Source: Methylicorpusculum oleiharenae (lineage in GTDB: Bacteria; Pseudomonadota; Gammaproteobacteria; Methylococcales; Methylomonadaceae). From it: a DNA stretch of 64,000 nt. Positions 9,810 through 18,462 of the stretch are shown here, one piece after another (positions within the stretch are counted from its first letter, which is position 1; each line of letters starts with the position of its first letter). The DNA is taken from contig NZ_WUTY02000001.1 of NCBI RefSeq assembly GCF_009828925.2, forward strand, positions 1,270,492-1,334,491, written 5' to 3'. The position numbers and the translations under genes were made by a program. The notes below the pieces were generated by a model, which saw only the letters and a program-made list of their open reading frames with translations, made no database searches and was not told where the DNA came from.

Positions 9810-10318
9810 ATGCAAAGAAATCATTTCTTTTTGCGTGATCAGTATCAGCCGGGTGGCAGGCAACTGCTGGCCCATACCCTTCAACAAGGGGCGGCGGTTC
9901 AGCACTTAGGCGCGTCGGGTATGCGCTGGATTATTTCGTCGACAAGGACTATCACATTGCCGGTTTCCGAATGCTGACCATTCTGTTGGGTTTTTATCTC
10001 ATCAACATGAGCTCGATCGACCGTAGCGCCGCCAATATTTTGCGCGCCTTGATCGAGTTCATACCGGGCGGTCATTTCATTACCCAGTCGATGAACAATC
10101 TTGGCGTCATCAGTAAAGCAGCGGCGCGGGTGGAGCAGAAATTGGCGGCGTTGGCCGACATCGGCAGCTCTTTGAAGGAATTTGTTGATTCATTGAGTTG
10201 GAGCGACATTTTCGATCTTGGCGATGTCTGGAATCGGGTCAAGCGTATTTTTATCTATCCTATCGACCGCTTATTCGAATTTTTAACGACAAAAAAGCAT
10301 CGAAAGGTATACCTTTAG
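9810..10318 (+). pseudogene. Decayed DUF4157-type eCIS protein
   Basis: The frame at 9810 encodes FLRDQYQPGGRQLLAHTLQQG. DUF4157 proteins of eCIS loci normally read QYxPG..G.QLLAHELTH.LQQG here. The HELTH zinc-peptidase-like core is therefore deleted and only its edges remain. Near 9917-9970 the homology switches frame (-1) to YALDYFVDKDYHIAGFRMLT. It continues through a region typical of the long C-terminal part of these proteins (RSAANILRALIEFIPGG, then WNRVKRIFIYPIDRLFEFL). The frame ends at 10316-10318, inside the start of a dispersed repeat. At least one internal deletion, one frameshift and a repeat-linked 3' end are thus visible. Only the downstream part (9971-10318) could still be translated from its own ATG. 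Confidence 0.7.
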
Positions 10319-10462
10319 CACTTCAAATTTCGGCAGTGCCTAAGGAGGCAACGGGTTGTTCGGCAAAGGCTTTGTCAGTATGAATGCTGGCATAGAGCCT
10401 ACATGGATGGTTTACGGCGTGCTTTGACGGCCACCCCGGTGCCGAATTTCGATTTAGGATGG
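10309..10462. repeat. Dispersed ~155-bp repeat, copy A (MITE-like)
   Basis: Nearly identical to 16814-16968. The two copies share tatacctt at the left, the block gcctaaggaggc(a/g)acgggt in the middle, and gccgaatttcga at the right. The ends are imperfect inverted repeats centred on aaatttcggca / tgccgaattt. It carries no coding capacity of its own. This copy sits at the point where the DUF4157 remnant stops being readable. Confidence 0.75.
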
Positions 10463-10469
10463 GTATCAA

Positions 10470-10754
10470 TTGCTGCTGGAGCAGCCTGGTTGTATAGACG
10501 AATCGCGTACTCCATTCGCGGCCGCTGCTCGGGAAGGCATTCAACAGGCCGCTCCGACGCGATACTCGAAATTCTTTGGTTATTTGCGTAATTTATTCAT
10601 AGGTGATATCAGTGGAAACAGTTCCATTCAAGAGCATTTGGATGCATGCCATCCCGATTTTGCCGGGCAGAAGCTTGAAGAACATGTACGTTATGGCAAA
10701 CGCGCTTGGGCAATCGATGACTCGATCAAAATTTTCCGATGGAATGAGTATTGA
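10470..10754 (+). pseudogene. Unrecognised 94-residue ORF, probable gene remnant
   Basis: Opens with TTG directly after the repeat and ends at a TGA next to the AAA+ gene. The product is 94 residues, with charged and aromatic residues in a plausible protein composition (PTRYSKFFGYLRNLFIGD, LEEHVRYGKRAWAIDD). No family is recognised. It has no convincing ribosome-binding site, and a stop lies just upstream at the repeat edge. This suggests the 3' end of a gene whose start was lost, perhaps in the event that damaged the DUF4157 gene. It could instead be a genuine small eCIS gene. Confidence 0.3.
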
Positions 10755-10777
10755 CATGCCCGAACTTAGGCACTGTA

Positions 10778-12106
10778 ATGCATAACAAGCAAGTCATCAT
10801 TCTGGGCTCGGCATTCGCCTGGCTTAAGCAAGTCATGGTGGGTGTATTAAGCACGTACTTTGAAAAAGAAGGCGATTTTGAAGTAGGTGTTTTCGAGGTG
10901 GAGGGTGATGAATCGGGTTTGGCTCAATTCATTGAAATCCATCATCCTACTTACGGCGAATTCGTAATTTTAATGTTGACGCTGGTTCCCCATGTGATGC
11001 CTAATTTCTTTAACGAAGTCATTGCCGAATATTTACCCGAGGGCGGTGATTTTCCCGCATTTGGAGGCGTCAAGGGTGTCCATCACCGAGGTATTTTGCC
11101 TACCGGAGAAACAGCGCAGTTTATCTTGGCTGGCGATGACCTGGAAAAGCGTTTGGTGGTTCAACGTATTTTGAATAACGAGCATTGGTTTTACCGGAAT
11201 CGTATTTTATGGCTGGAGCCAACCGCCGAAGGCGAGCCGGCGATGAGCGGGCGCTTGGTGTTGGATCCTGAGCTCGTTGAGTTGTTGACGGTAGGTACGG
11301 TCAGCAAGCCACGATTCAGTATCGACTTTCCGGCTGAATACATAGAAACTGAAATGACCTGGGACGATCTGGTTTTACCGCCGATAACGTTGCGGCAGAT
11401 ACGGGAAATCGAGCATTGGATTCAATACAACGATACGTTGCTGTATGACTGGGGCATGAAGAAGAAAATCAAACCCGGTTATCGGACCTTGTTTTACGGT
11501 CCGCCCGGTACCGGTAAAACCTTGACGGCAACGCTGCTAGGCAAGCAAACCGGCAAGGATGTCTTCCGTATTGATTTGTCCCGTGTCGTGTCTAAATACA
11601 TTGGCGAGACCGAAAAAAATCTGTCGCGTTTGTTCGAAAAGGCCGAGAATAAAGACTGGATATTGTTTTTTGACGAGGCTGACGCGCTGTTCGGTAAACG
11701 CACCGAAATCCGTGACGCTCATGATAAATACGCCAATCAGGAAGTTGCCTATCTATTGCAGCGGATTGAGAGTTATAACGGTTTGGTGATTTTGGCGTCC
11801 AATCAACGGGGTAATATTGATGAAGCTTTCGTCAGGCGCTTTCAGGCCATTGTTCATTTTCCTATACCGGGACCCAAAGAGCGCGCTGAAATCTGGCGAA
11901 AGACGTTTCCTGCACAAATCAGGATTCATAAAGATTTGGATTGGGATAAAGTGGCGAGCCGCTATGAACTGTCCGGCGCGAACATTTTAAACATCACCCA
12001 TTATTGCGCGTTGCAATGTCTGGCTGGTGACGTGCTGTTGATCAATTTAAACCGGTTGGAAACGGCGATCCAGCGAGAATTGATCAAGGAAGGCAAGGTT
12101 TTTTAG
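10778..12106 (+). CDS. eCIS AAA+ ATPase (Afp15-like)
   Basis: A 442-residue protein when started at the ATG at 10778. A TTG at 10751 would add nine residues and has a poorer upstream context. The N-terminal ~220 residues are family-specific. The C-terminal half is an FtsH/Cdc48-type AAA module: Walker A GPPGTGKT (base ~11500), Walker B ILFFDEADALFG, then ASNQRGNIDEAFVRRF with the Arg finger. An AAA+ ATPase is a standard component of extracellular contractile injection systems (Afp15 in the antifeeding prophage), where it is thought to act in particle assembly or terminal steps. It is the last recognisable eCIS gene here, since the DNA beyond changes strand and function. Confidence 0.85.
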   Translation: MHNKQVIILGSAFAWLKQVMVGVLSTYFEKEGDFEVGVFEVEGDESGLAQFIEIHHPTYGEFVILMLTLVPHVMPNFFNEVIAEYLPEGGDFPAFGGVKGVHHRGILPTGETAQFILAGDDLEKRLVVQRILNNEHWFYRNRILWLEPTAEGEPAMSGRLVLDPELVELLTVGTVSKPRFSIDFPAEYIETEMTWDDLVLPPITLRQIREIEHWIQYNDTLLYDWGMKKKIKPGYRTLFYGPPGTGKTLTATLLGKQTGKDVFRIDLSRVVSKYIGETEKNLSRLFEKAENKDWILFFDEADALFGKRTEIRDAHDKYANQEVAYLLQRIESYNGLVILASNQRGNIDEAFVRRFQAIVHFPIPGPKERAEIWRKTFPAQIRIHKDLDWDKVASRYELSGANILNITHYCALQCLAGDVLLINLNRLETAIQRELIKEGKVF

Positions 12107-12233
12107 GCCAGTATTGTGCAGAGGTATTGCCGGCGTTCAGAAGCATTGGATGGCGTTGGAGGATTTCACATCCTTGTGTCCAGGACTCGCTTACGCGATC
12201 TCGCGGCTCTGTCAATCCATCCATGCCCGAATG

Positions 12234-12289
12234 ACGGCGTTCCGAACAAGGCTTACGCCAACCCTCAAAGCTACATTAAAAGTTCAAAC
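12234..12289. repeat. Fragment of the IS-related MITE family
   Basis: About 56 bp (cggcgttcc...aaggcttacgcc...aaagctacatt..aaagttcaaac) match one half of the MITEs at 50001-50164 and 58153-58316, including the sequence just inside the terminal repeat. The other half and the terminal CAGCAATTCCC are missing, so this is a decayed copy between the AAA+ gene and ygiQ. Confidence 0.6.
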
Positions 12290-12316
12290 CGGGGGGGTGG
12301 CAAGCATTGATCCACG

Positions 12317-14464
12317 CTATTTGCGGTACGAACGTTTCTCTGCTTTTGCTTTTTTCGGCTGATTATCCAAACCTGTGTATTTGGTTTTAAAGCGCAGCGT
12401 TTTTTCTGTACGCGTTGAATCCAGGCTGCCTTTGGGTTGAAACAGAGGAACCAGATGCTGCTTGCCATTACCGATTAAATCCGCTCTTCCCATGGCTTTA
12501 AGCGCGTCTCTGAGCATCGGCCAGTTTTTGGGGTCGTGGTAGCGCAGAAACGCTTTGTGCAGTCTGCGTTGTTTGATCGATTTGGGGATAGAAATATCGG
12601 GCGCTTTTCTGCTGACTTTGTGCAGCGTGTCTTTGCCGGAGTGATACATGGCTGTTGCGATAGCCATGGGCGAGGGCAGAAATGCCTGGACCTGGTCCGC
12701 TCTAAAGCCGTTGCGTTTCAGCCAGACGGCAAGATTCAGCATGTCCTCATCGGTGGTACCGGGGTGGGCGGCGATAAAATAAGGAATCAAATACTGTTCT
12801 TTGCCCGCTTCCTTGGAATACTGATCGAACATTTGCTTGAAACGGTCATAAGAGCCCATGCCCGGTTTCATCATTTTTGACAGCGGACCTTGCTCCGTAT
12901 GTTCAGGTGCGATTTTAAGATAACCTCCGACATGATGCGTCACCAGTTCCTTGACATATTCCGGCGATTCGACCGCCAGGTCATAACGCAGGCCTGACGC
13001 GATAAAAATTTTCTTGATGCCGGGCAACGTCCGTGCGCGGCGGTACAGTTTGATCAACGGTGCATGATCGGTGTTCAGATTGGGACAAATGCCGGGATAC
13101 ACACAGGAAGGTCTGCGGCACGCGGTTTCTATTGCTTTATCCTTGCAGGCCAGGCGGTACATATTGGCGGTAGGGCCGCCCAAATCGGAAATGTGGCCGG
13201 TAAAGTTGGGCGATGTGTCGCGAATGGCTTCAATTTCACGAATAATCGAATCTTCGGAGCGGCTCTGGATTATGCGGCCTTCGTGCTCGGTAATCGAACA
13301 AAAGGTGCAGCCGCCAAAACAGCCGCGCATGATGTTGACCGAATGCTGAATCATTTCAAAAGCGGGCACATTGGCTGTGCCGTACAGTTTATGCGGCAAT
13401 CGTGAATAAGGCAGATCGTAGACACCGTCCATTTCCCTCGTCGTTAGCGGAATGGGTGGGGGATTAACCCACAGTTCACGGTCTCCATGTTTTTGAATCA
13501 AGGCTCGGGCATTGCCGGGATTGGTTTCACCGTGCATGACACGGGAAGCGTGAGCATACAGAATAGGATCATCCTTGAGTGCTTCGTAGTCGGGCAGACG
13601 GATCACCGTCTGAGCGCGATTGTCTCGGGTGATGCGCGGTTCGAAGCGAATCACGGAGCTGTCTTTATCCGGTTTGTCGGCACAGGCCGGTTCTTCCTGA
13701 TACGGGTTTTGGGCGGGCGTCAGCGGGCCTGGCTTGTCAATTTGTGTGGAATCCTTGGTCACCCAACCTTCGGGCAGTTGTTTGACAAAATGGGCGGTAC
13801 CGCGAATAAACGTCAGATCGGCTATGGCTTCGCCGCTAGCGAGTCTGTGAGCAATCTCGACGATTTGTCTTTCTGCGTTACCGTAAACCAGCAAATCGGC
13901 TTTGGAATCCAGCAATACCGATTTGCGCACTTTATCTGACCAGTAATCATAATGTGCGATGCGTCTAAGACTGGCTTCAATTCCGCCGATGATGACGGGT
14001 ACATTTTTGTAGGCTTCCCGGCAGCGGTGCGAATAGACATTAACGGCCCGGTCAGGACGTTTTCCCGCTTCGCCGTTAGGTGTGTAGGCATCGTTGGAGC
14101 GAATTTTCTTATCCGAGGTGTAACGGTTGACCATGGAGTCCATGTTGCCGCCCGTTACGCCGAAAAACAGGTTGGGTGCTCCTAAACGTCTGAAGTCTTC
14201 AACACGGGTCCAGTCCGGCTGAGAAATAATGCCCACACGAAATCCCTGCGCTTCCAATAAGCGTCCGATCAGCGCCATGCCGAAACTGGGGTGATCGATG
14301 TAGGCGTCACCGGTGACCAGAATCACATCGCAGGAATCCCAGCCCAGTTGATCCATTTCTTCGCGTGTCATCGGGAATTCGGGTGCTATACCGTAACGGT
14401 GAGCCCAGTATTTGCGATAACCGAACAAATAAGGTGAGGAAGGTGATAAAGCGAGAGACGTCAT
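12317..14464 (-). CDS. ygiQ: YgiQ family radical SAM protein
   Basis: A 715-residue protein matching the YgiQ (UPF0313) family along its whole length. The N-terminal domain contains [17 protein letters not shown] and an [18 protein letters not shown] segment. The central radical-SAM core holds the Cx3Cx2C cluster motif as [19 protein letters not shown]. The C-terminus is Lys/Arg-rich, typical of the family. It would bind a [4Fe-4S] cluster and SAM; the substrate is unknown for the family. Its ATG overlaps the stop of the upstream spermidine-synthase-like gene by 4 bp, so the two are co-transcribed on the minus strand. Confidence 0.9.
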   Translation of the reverse strand: MTSLALSPSSPYLFGYRKYWAHRYGIAPEFPMTREEMDQLGWDSCDVILVTGDAYIDHPSFGMALIGRLLEAQGFRVGIISQPDWTRVEDFRRLGAPNLFFGVTGGNMDSMVNRYTSDKKIRSNDAYTPNGEAGKRPDRAVNVYSHRCREAYKNVPVIIGGIEASLRRIAHYDYWSDKVRKSVLLDSKADLLVYGNAERQIVEIAHRLASGEAIADLTFIRGTAHFVKQLPEGWVTKDSTQIDKPGPLTPAQNPYQEEPACADKPDKDSSVIRFEPRITRDNRAQTVIRLPDYEALKDDPILYAHASRVMHGETNPGNARALIQKHGDRELWVNPPPIPLTTREMDGVYDLPYSRLPHKLYGTANVPAFEMIQHSVNIMRGCFGGCTFCSITEHEGRIIQSRSEDSIIREIEAIRDTSPNFTGHISDLGGPTANMYRLACKDKAIETACRRPSCVYPGICPNLNTDHAPLIKLYRRARTLPGIKKIFIASGLRYDLAVESPEYVKELVTHHVGGYLKIAPEHTEQGPLSKMMKPGMGSYDRFKQMFDQYSKEAGKEQYLIPYFIAAHPGTTDEDMLNLAVWLKRNGFRADQVQAFLPSPMAIATAMYHSGKDTLHKVSRKAPDISIPKSIKQRRLHKAFLRYHDPKNWPMLRDALKAMGRADLIGNGKQHLVPLFQPKGSLDSTRTEKTLRFKTKYTGLDNQPKKAKAEKRSYRK

Positions 14465-15264
14465 GATTTTACTACTCGTGAAAAAAGGCTGGTGTTATTG
14501 CGTTTAAGATCGTGAACAAAAAAAGGAAATTCCAATTCAAAACGTTGTTGCAGAAGGTCCGCGCGTTCTCTTAAGGTTTTTATAGAAATCTTGGCAATGC
14601 CGGGATTAAAGGCAAACCCGATGATATTGCCCCGGCCGCGTACCGGTAAATACAGAACCCGCCAATCAAAAACTTTGCCTAATTGCCAGCATACCTGCTG
14701 AAACAAAGGTTTATCGGTGCCCCATAAGTTAATGGCCAAGATGCCGTCTTCGTTAAGCAAGGCCTTGCAATCGTCAAAGAAAGCCTCGCCACAGACTGAA
14801 TCGGCCATGCCTTGATGATCGAAGGCATCGATCATCAGCAGGCCGTACTGACCCCTGTGCGTTAGACTGCGTTGACGGATAAAGTGCCCGCCATCGCCAA
14901 TGATGATTTTTAAGCGAGGATCCAGCGGCAGATCAAAATGGCTGCGGGCAATTTTGACCACGCTGCGGCGGTACTCGATCACTTTGATCTTGCACTCGTC
15001 AAATTGATACAACATATATTTTGCCAGAGAGCCGCCGCCCAGACCTATCATGAGCACCTCGCCGGGGTCGTCTTTAAACAACAGCCAACCCATCATCGCT
15101 CTGGCATACATAGAATGCAGGCAATCGGGATTGTTAATGAGCATGCTGCTTTGTCTGGCCGAAGTGCCGAAATGAAGTGAGCGGACTCCCATTGTTTCGA
15201 CAATTTCAATGATGCCCTCATCGTCATGGCTTTGAAAGACGAGCAGCCCTTCGTATTTGTACAT
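14461..15264 (-). CDS. Spermidine-synthase-fold methyltransferase-like protein
   Basis: A 267-residue protein with a Rossmann-type SAM/dcSAM fold. The glycine motif [15 protein letters not shown] is at about residue 90, followed by an acidic strand [10 protein letters not shown] and a GDGGHFI segment. The later [13 protein letters not shown] is where polyamine synthases carry the catalytic Asp. The N-terminus ([17 protein letters not shown]) also fits the spermidine synthase-like family. True SpeE enzymes have a conserved Y/D-T-D set that I cannot fully match, so polyamine synthesis is not certain. It is translationally coupled to ygiQ. Confidence 0.75.
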   Translation of the reverse strand: MYKYEGLLVFQSHDDEGIIEIVETMGVRSLHFGTSARQSSMLINNPDCLHSMYARAMMGWLLFKDDPGEVLMIGLGGGSLAKYMLYQFDECKIKVIEYRRSVVKIARSHFDLPLDPRLKIIIGDGGHFIRQRSLTHRGQYGLLMIDAFDHQGMADSVCGEAFFDDCKALLNEDGILAINLWGTDKPLFQQVCWQLGKVFDWRVLYLPVRGRGNIIGFAFNPGIAKISIKTLRERADLLQQRFELEFPFFVHDLKRNNTSLFSRVVKS

Positions 15265-15375
15265 ACAGTTAGTGGCGGTAAAAACCTAGCTATTTTGTCT
15301 GAAATTAGCCGGTATGTCTTGAAGAAAATTAAATGAGGTCTGTGTTTGGAAAAAAATCCGGTAAATAAGCAAGCA

Positions 15376-16260
15376 TTATTCGATAGACAAAGCCCAAAGA
15401 TGGGCCGCAATCAGAGCCCGGTAAGGTGAAAAAGGCATCAGCCAGTCTCGGGTCTGTTCTTCGCTTATTTTTTCAGAGTGGCCCAGCAATGCCTGTAAAC
15501 CCCGGCGGACAGCCACGTCGCCATGCAGCGATCCGTCCAGCCATCCGAAACCGCGCATCAAAGCGTAGTTGAGCGTCCATGGCCCTATGCCGCGCAGGCT
15601 TAACAAGCGAGCGCTGATTTCGTCAACCGGCAGTGAGGTTTCTATCCATTCGTCTAAAGGTAGCTGGTTTTCCAGAATCATCGCACTCAAATTAAGTAGC
15701 GTCCTGGCTTTGGTTTGCGAGTAGCCCGTTTCTCTTAATGTTATTTCATTTAACAGCGCAATCTGGGCTGCATCGGGATAACACATCAGCCCGTCGGAAT
15801 GTTTCACACCTGTCCGTTGAATTAGCTTTCGCCGAATAGAGATCGCGGCAGGCACGCTGATTTGCTGGCCGGTAATGGCCCAGGTCAACGCTTCAAAAGG
15901 TGTCGCTGCCAACGGAACTCTTAATCCGGGGTTACGAAGTATTAGCGGGCCCAGTTGCGGATGATTGCGGTAAGTCTGCTCAAATGTATCAATAGGCTGA
16001 GTCAGGCCCAACATACGCTTGACCATGGCCGATAGTTTATCCTGCCCGTATGACTCACAGGAACCGTCTACTGACAACTCGGCTTCGGCCGTCTGATGTC
16101 TGAAATGAATCGTTAGACAGGCAGGCTGATGGTTCCAGATCAGTCCTTTTCGGATGAACCGGGTTCCTACCTGCTCAGCAACTGATTGAAGATCACGCCG
16201 ATGAAAGGCAAGGAAATCTGCCGTTCTGAAATCAGCTGGAAGCTCAATCGTATGGAACAA
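15376..16260 (-). CDS. alkA: DNA-3-methyladenine glycosylase II (AlkA family)
   Basis: A 294-residue base-excision glycosylase that removes alkylated purines from DNA. The N-terminal ~110 residues form the AlkA-type beta domain. The glycosylase core has FEALTWAITGQQISVPAA, then a helix-hairpin-helix LLSLRGIGPWTLNYALMRG and the downstream HGDVAVRRG, whose Asp is in the catalytic position. The Ada-like methyl-acceptor domain seen in some AlkA fusions is absent. The longest frame begins at a TTG (16258-16260). No better ATG with a ribosome-binding site was seen, so the start is uncertain by a few codons. Confidence 0.88.
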   Translation of the reverse strand: MFHTIELPADFRTADFLAFHRRDLQSVAEQVGTRFIRKGLIWNHQPACLTIHFRHQTAEAELSVDGSCESYGQDKLSAMVKRMLGLTQPIDTFEQTYRNHPQLGPLILRNPGLRVPLAATPFEALTWAITGQQISVPAAISIRRKLIQRTGVKHSDGLMCYPDAAQIALLNEITLRETGYSQTKARTLLNLSAMILENQLPLDEWIETSLPVDEISARLLSLRGIGPWTLNYALMRGFGWLDGSLHGDVAVRRGLQALLGHSEKISEEQTRDWLMPFSPYRALIAAHLWALSIE

Positions 16261-16660
16261 ATTAAGATGCCTATGTTAAGTGCGCATGTAGGAAAAAATT
16301 TATTATTTCAATCAGGATGCTTCAATTCACTCCTGATTACGTAGCACTTACTGCCAAACCAACAAATAATAGAGTGCTCGTCATACCGGCAAGGATTGCC
16401 GGTATCCAGTGTATAAGGATGTACTCATGTTCCTTTGCTACTTTGAAGCCTCGCATCCATGTAACCTGGACCCCGGCAATTCCTGCCGGGGTGACGCTAT
16501 GAACAAAATTCATGGGAAGCAATAACGTTTAGATTTTAGCTGAAGCTTTTTAGTAATCAGAATTTCTTTTGTACGTGTATTTAAGTTTGATTAAAAATAT
16601 CTGAAGCCTCGCTTGACTCGTTTAGATTTATCCTGTTTAATACGCGCTCTTTCAAGGCGA
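16261..16660. other. 400-bp gene-free stretch holding a REPIN-like palindrome
   Basis: Between alkA and tRNA-Phe. Apart from the inverted repeat element at 16379-16496 I see no gene. The last ~60 bp before the tRNA should contain its promoter, but no strong -35/-10 pair stands out. Confidence 0.5.
16379..16496. repeat. REPIN-like inverted repeat element
   Basis: Two ~31-bp arms face each other: cgtcataccggcaaggattg at the left and, at the right, ccccggcaattcctgccggg before gtgacg. The outer arms are imperfect reverse complements (CGTCA(T/C)(A/C)CCGGCA...). Each arm is itself a short palindrome (CCGGCAAGGATTGCCGG; CCCCGGCAATTCCTGCCGGGG). This is the layout of paired REP sequences mobilised by RAYT transposases. 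A RAYT remnant lies at 20700-20855. Confidence 0.65.
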
Positions 16661-16736
<76 letters not shown>

Positions 16737-16747
16737 CAAATTATAAA

Positions 16748-16780
16748 GGCTCATGAGTTTTTGACTCTTGGGCCTTTTTT
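16748..16780 (+). terminator. Rho-independent terminator after tRNA-Phe
   Basis: GGCTCATGAG and CTCTTGGGCC form an imperfect 10-bp stem around a T-rich loop, followed by six T residues. Confidence 0.8.
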
Positions 16781-16813
16781 GTTGAGTCGAATTTTTTCTC
16801 CAATCCCATTACT

Positions 16814-16968
16814 TATACCTTTCGCACTTCAAATTTCGGCAGTGCCTAAGGAGGCGACGGGTTGTTCGGCAAAGGCTTTGCCAGCATGGATGCTGGCATA
16901 GAGCCTACATGGATAAATTTACGGCGTCCTTTGACGGACACCCCGGTGCCGAATTTCGATCTACGATG
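16814..16968. repeat. Dispersed ~155-bp repeat, copy B (MITE-like)
   Basis: Near-identical to 10309-10462 in the same orientation, with a handful of substitutions and one extra base. The ends are imperfect inverted repeats (aaatttcggca / gccgaatttcga). It lies between tRNA-Phe and the cytochrome gene. The remaining bases to 17121 are non-coding. Confidence 0.75.
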
Positions 16969-17121
16969 GTTATATTAGCGCAGATTGAATTGCAAGACTT
17001 TCGCAACACAACCATTAACGCCATGGCCTTGAAATGTTGGGTTGGCAATCGCCAACAGCAACCTACCCGATGCACTACCCTCGTTTTGTTGTCCCCGCTA
17101 TAATCCAGGTTTGGCACAGCT

Positions 17122-18384
17122 TCAGTCAGCCTTCCATTGAAAACTTTCCATAGTGCTCTTGCACAACCCCGTTTCTTGTCCCTTAATCCAGCCCTTTCCC
17201 TCGCTAAAGCCTTCTGGCAAATCGGCCAAGGTGGGTCCAAACTTCCGGGTTTTACAGCCTTGGGCGTGAGGATTCTCACAGCAACACTTCATGGCGGCCA
17301 CATGCTTTTTAAATAATGCCGAATCCACAGGCATGGGCGGCATCCAGCTATTTCTTGAGCTGGTGGTCATCCAGGCACTCAAGGCCGTATTGGGATGATT
17401 TGTCGCGGAATCAATCAGGTAGCCACAGGTGCCTGAGGTAGTCATGTTATGGCACTGCGTGCAGAGTTGATTCACGCCGTCTATAGGTTCGGTCGTGACT
17501 TGAAGGATATTATGGCTGTAAAAATAATTTTTAAACGGTTCGCCCACCGCTAAAAAAGGCAGCTTGGCCATCACCCGAATATCGGGCAAGCCGTTTTTCG
17601 AATTGATATAGGGGCTGTATTTGACACCATGTGGATTGTGGCAGCCCACACATCCGGCAGATGCTGTAAATTCCGGGCTTTTGAATGCCTTGTTGGCGTC
17701 GCGGTACCAGAGTTCCTGGGGAAAATCCTTCGGCGGTTTTGCCTGTTCAGAATTGAAGCTATTTAAAAATTGGTCTTTTGAGGGCAGTGGAGCATCCAGC
17801 GGCGGCAAGAAACCCAGCACTGCATCGCCATATTGCGTGACATAGCAGCTCTTGCCGGTAACGGTGTTTCGTAGAATGATGCCGATATCGTTAAAGGTAT
17901 TGTAAAGGTAATAGAGCTCTTTTTTTTCAGCCGACGGTGCGTTTTCAAAGTGCGCCTTTCTTTGCGCCTGATTCATGCCCAGATTTGTTTTGGTTTGGCG
18001 GAACCAGTTTTTATCAAGCTGGTTGCCTTTTTGGCGGCAGTTCAGAATCATGATATTTTGATCGTCCAGATTCAAGACCTGGAGATGCGAATAAGTCCAG
18101 CAGCCCTGATCGCCGCCCAGCCAATGCGGGTTATCACATTTTTTGCTGTTGGAAAGCAGTCCCCAGTTATCGGCTTTGATTTCCTGTTTATTGACATAGA
18201 CCGGAACCTGTTTACCATCCAGACAGGACAGTACGGGCAAGTCACGGGTGATGCCAAGCTCCGCCTTGCATTCTTTGACATACTGATAAACATCATATCC
18301 TGATGCCGCTTCATCAGTATCCGCTTTGTAAAATACCAATAATGAAAATAGTCCAATCAGAGTCAGCGCCAGTGCTGTTTTCAT
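17122..18384 (-). CDS. Exported diheme c-type cytochrome-like protein
   Basis: About 420 residues, started at the ATG at 18384 because AACAGGAGGT lies just upstream; a longer frame to 18456 lacks such a site. The N-terminus MKTALALTLIGLFSLLVFY is a signal peptide or membrane anchor. Two heme c motifs are present, CVGCH (with NPHG after it) and CTQCH, in the C-terminal half. The N-terminal half has paired Cys but no known domain. A late CCCENPHAQGC cluster may be structural. It lies 78 bp downstream of the fused MFS/spermidine synthase on the same strand. A periplasmic electron-transfer role is inferred. I know no specific family. Confidence 0.75.
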   Translation of the reverse strand: MKTALALTLIGLFSLLVFYKADTDEAASGYDVYQYVKECKAELGITRDLPVLSCLDGKQVPVYVNKQEIKADNWGLLSNSKKCDNPHWLGGDQGCWTYSHLQVLNLDDQNIMILNCRQKGNQLDKNWFRQTKTNLGMNQAQRKAHFENAPSAEKKELYYLYNTFNDIGIILRNTVTGKSCYVTQYGDAVLGFLPPLDAPLPSKDQFLNSFNSEQAKPPKDFPQELWYRDANKAFKSPEFTASAGCVGCHNPHGVKYSPYINSKNGLPDIRVMAKLPFLAVGEPFKNYFYSHNILQVTTEPIDGVNQLCTQCHNMTTSGTCGYLIDSATNHPNTALSAWMTTSSRNSWMPPMPVDSALFKKHVAAMKCCCENPHAQGCKTRKFGPTLADLPEGFSEGKGWIKGQETGLCKSTMESFQWKAD

Positions 18385-18462
18385 GATACTACCTCCTGTT
18401 TCAATCAACTCACTGTGGGAAGAGGTTGTTTTTTGATTCGCCGCGATAGGCGACATTCACAT

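Noticed and set aside
10198-10383. Alternative frame across the repeat boundary
   Set aside because: It is explained by the DUF4157 remnant and repeat copy A; the same short peptide frame recurs in copy B at 16704-16901, showing it comes from the repeat.
12317-14464. Several plus-strand frames of 90-150 codons inside ygiQ
   Set aside because: The minus-strand frame encodes a complete, well-recognised protein over the same bases; the others are shadows.
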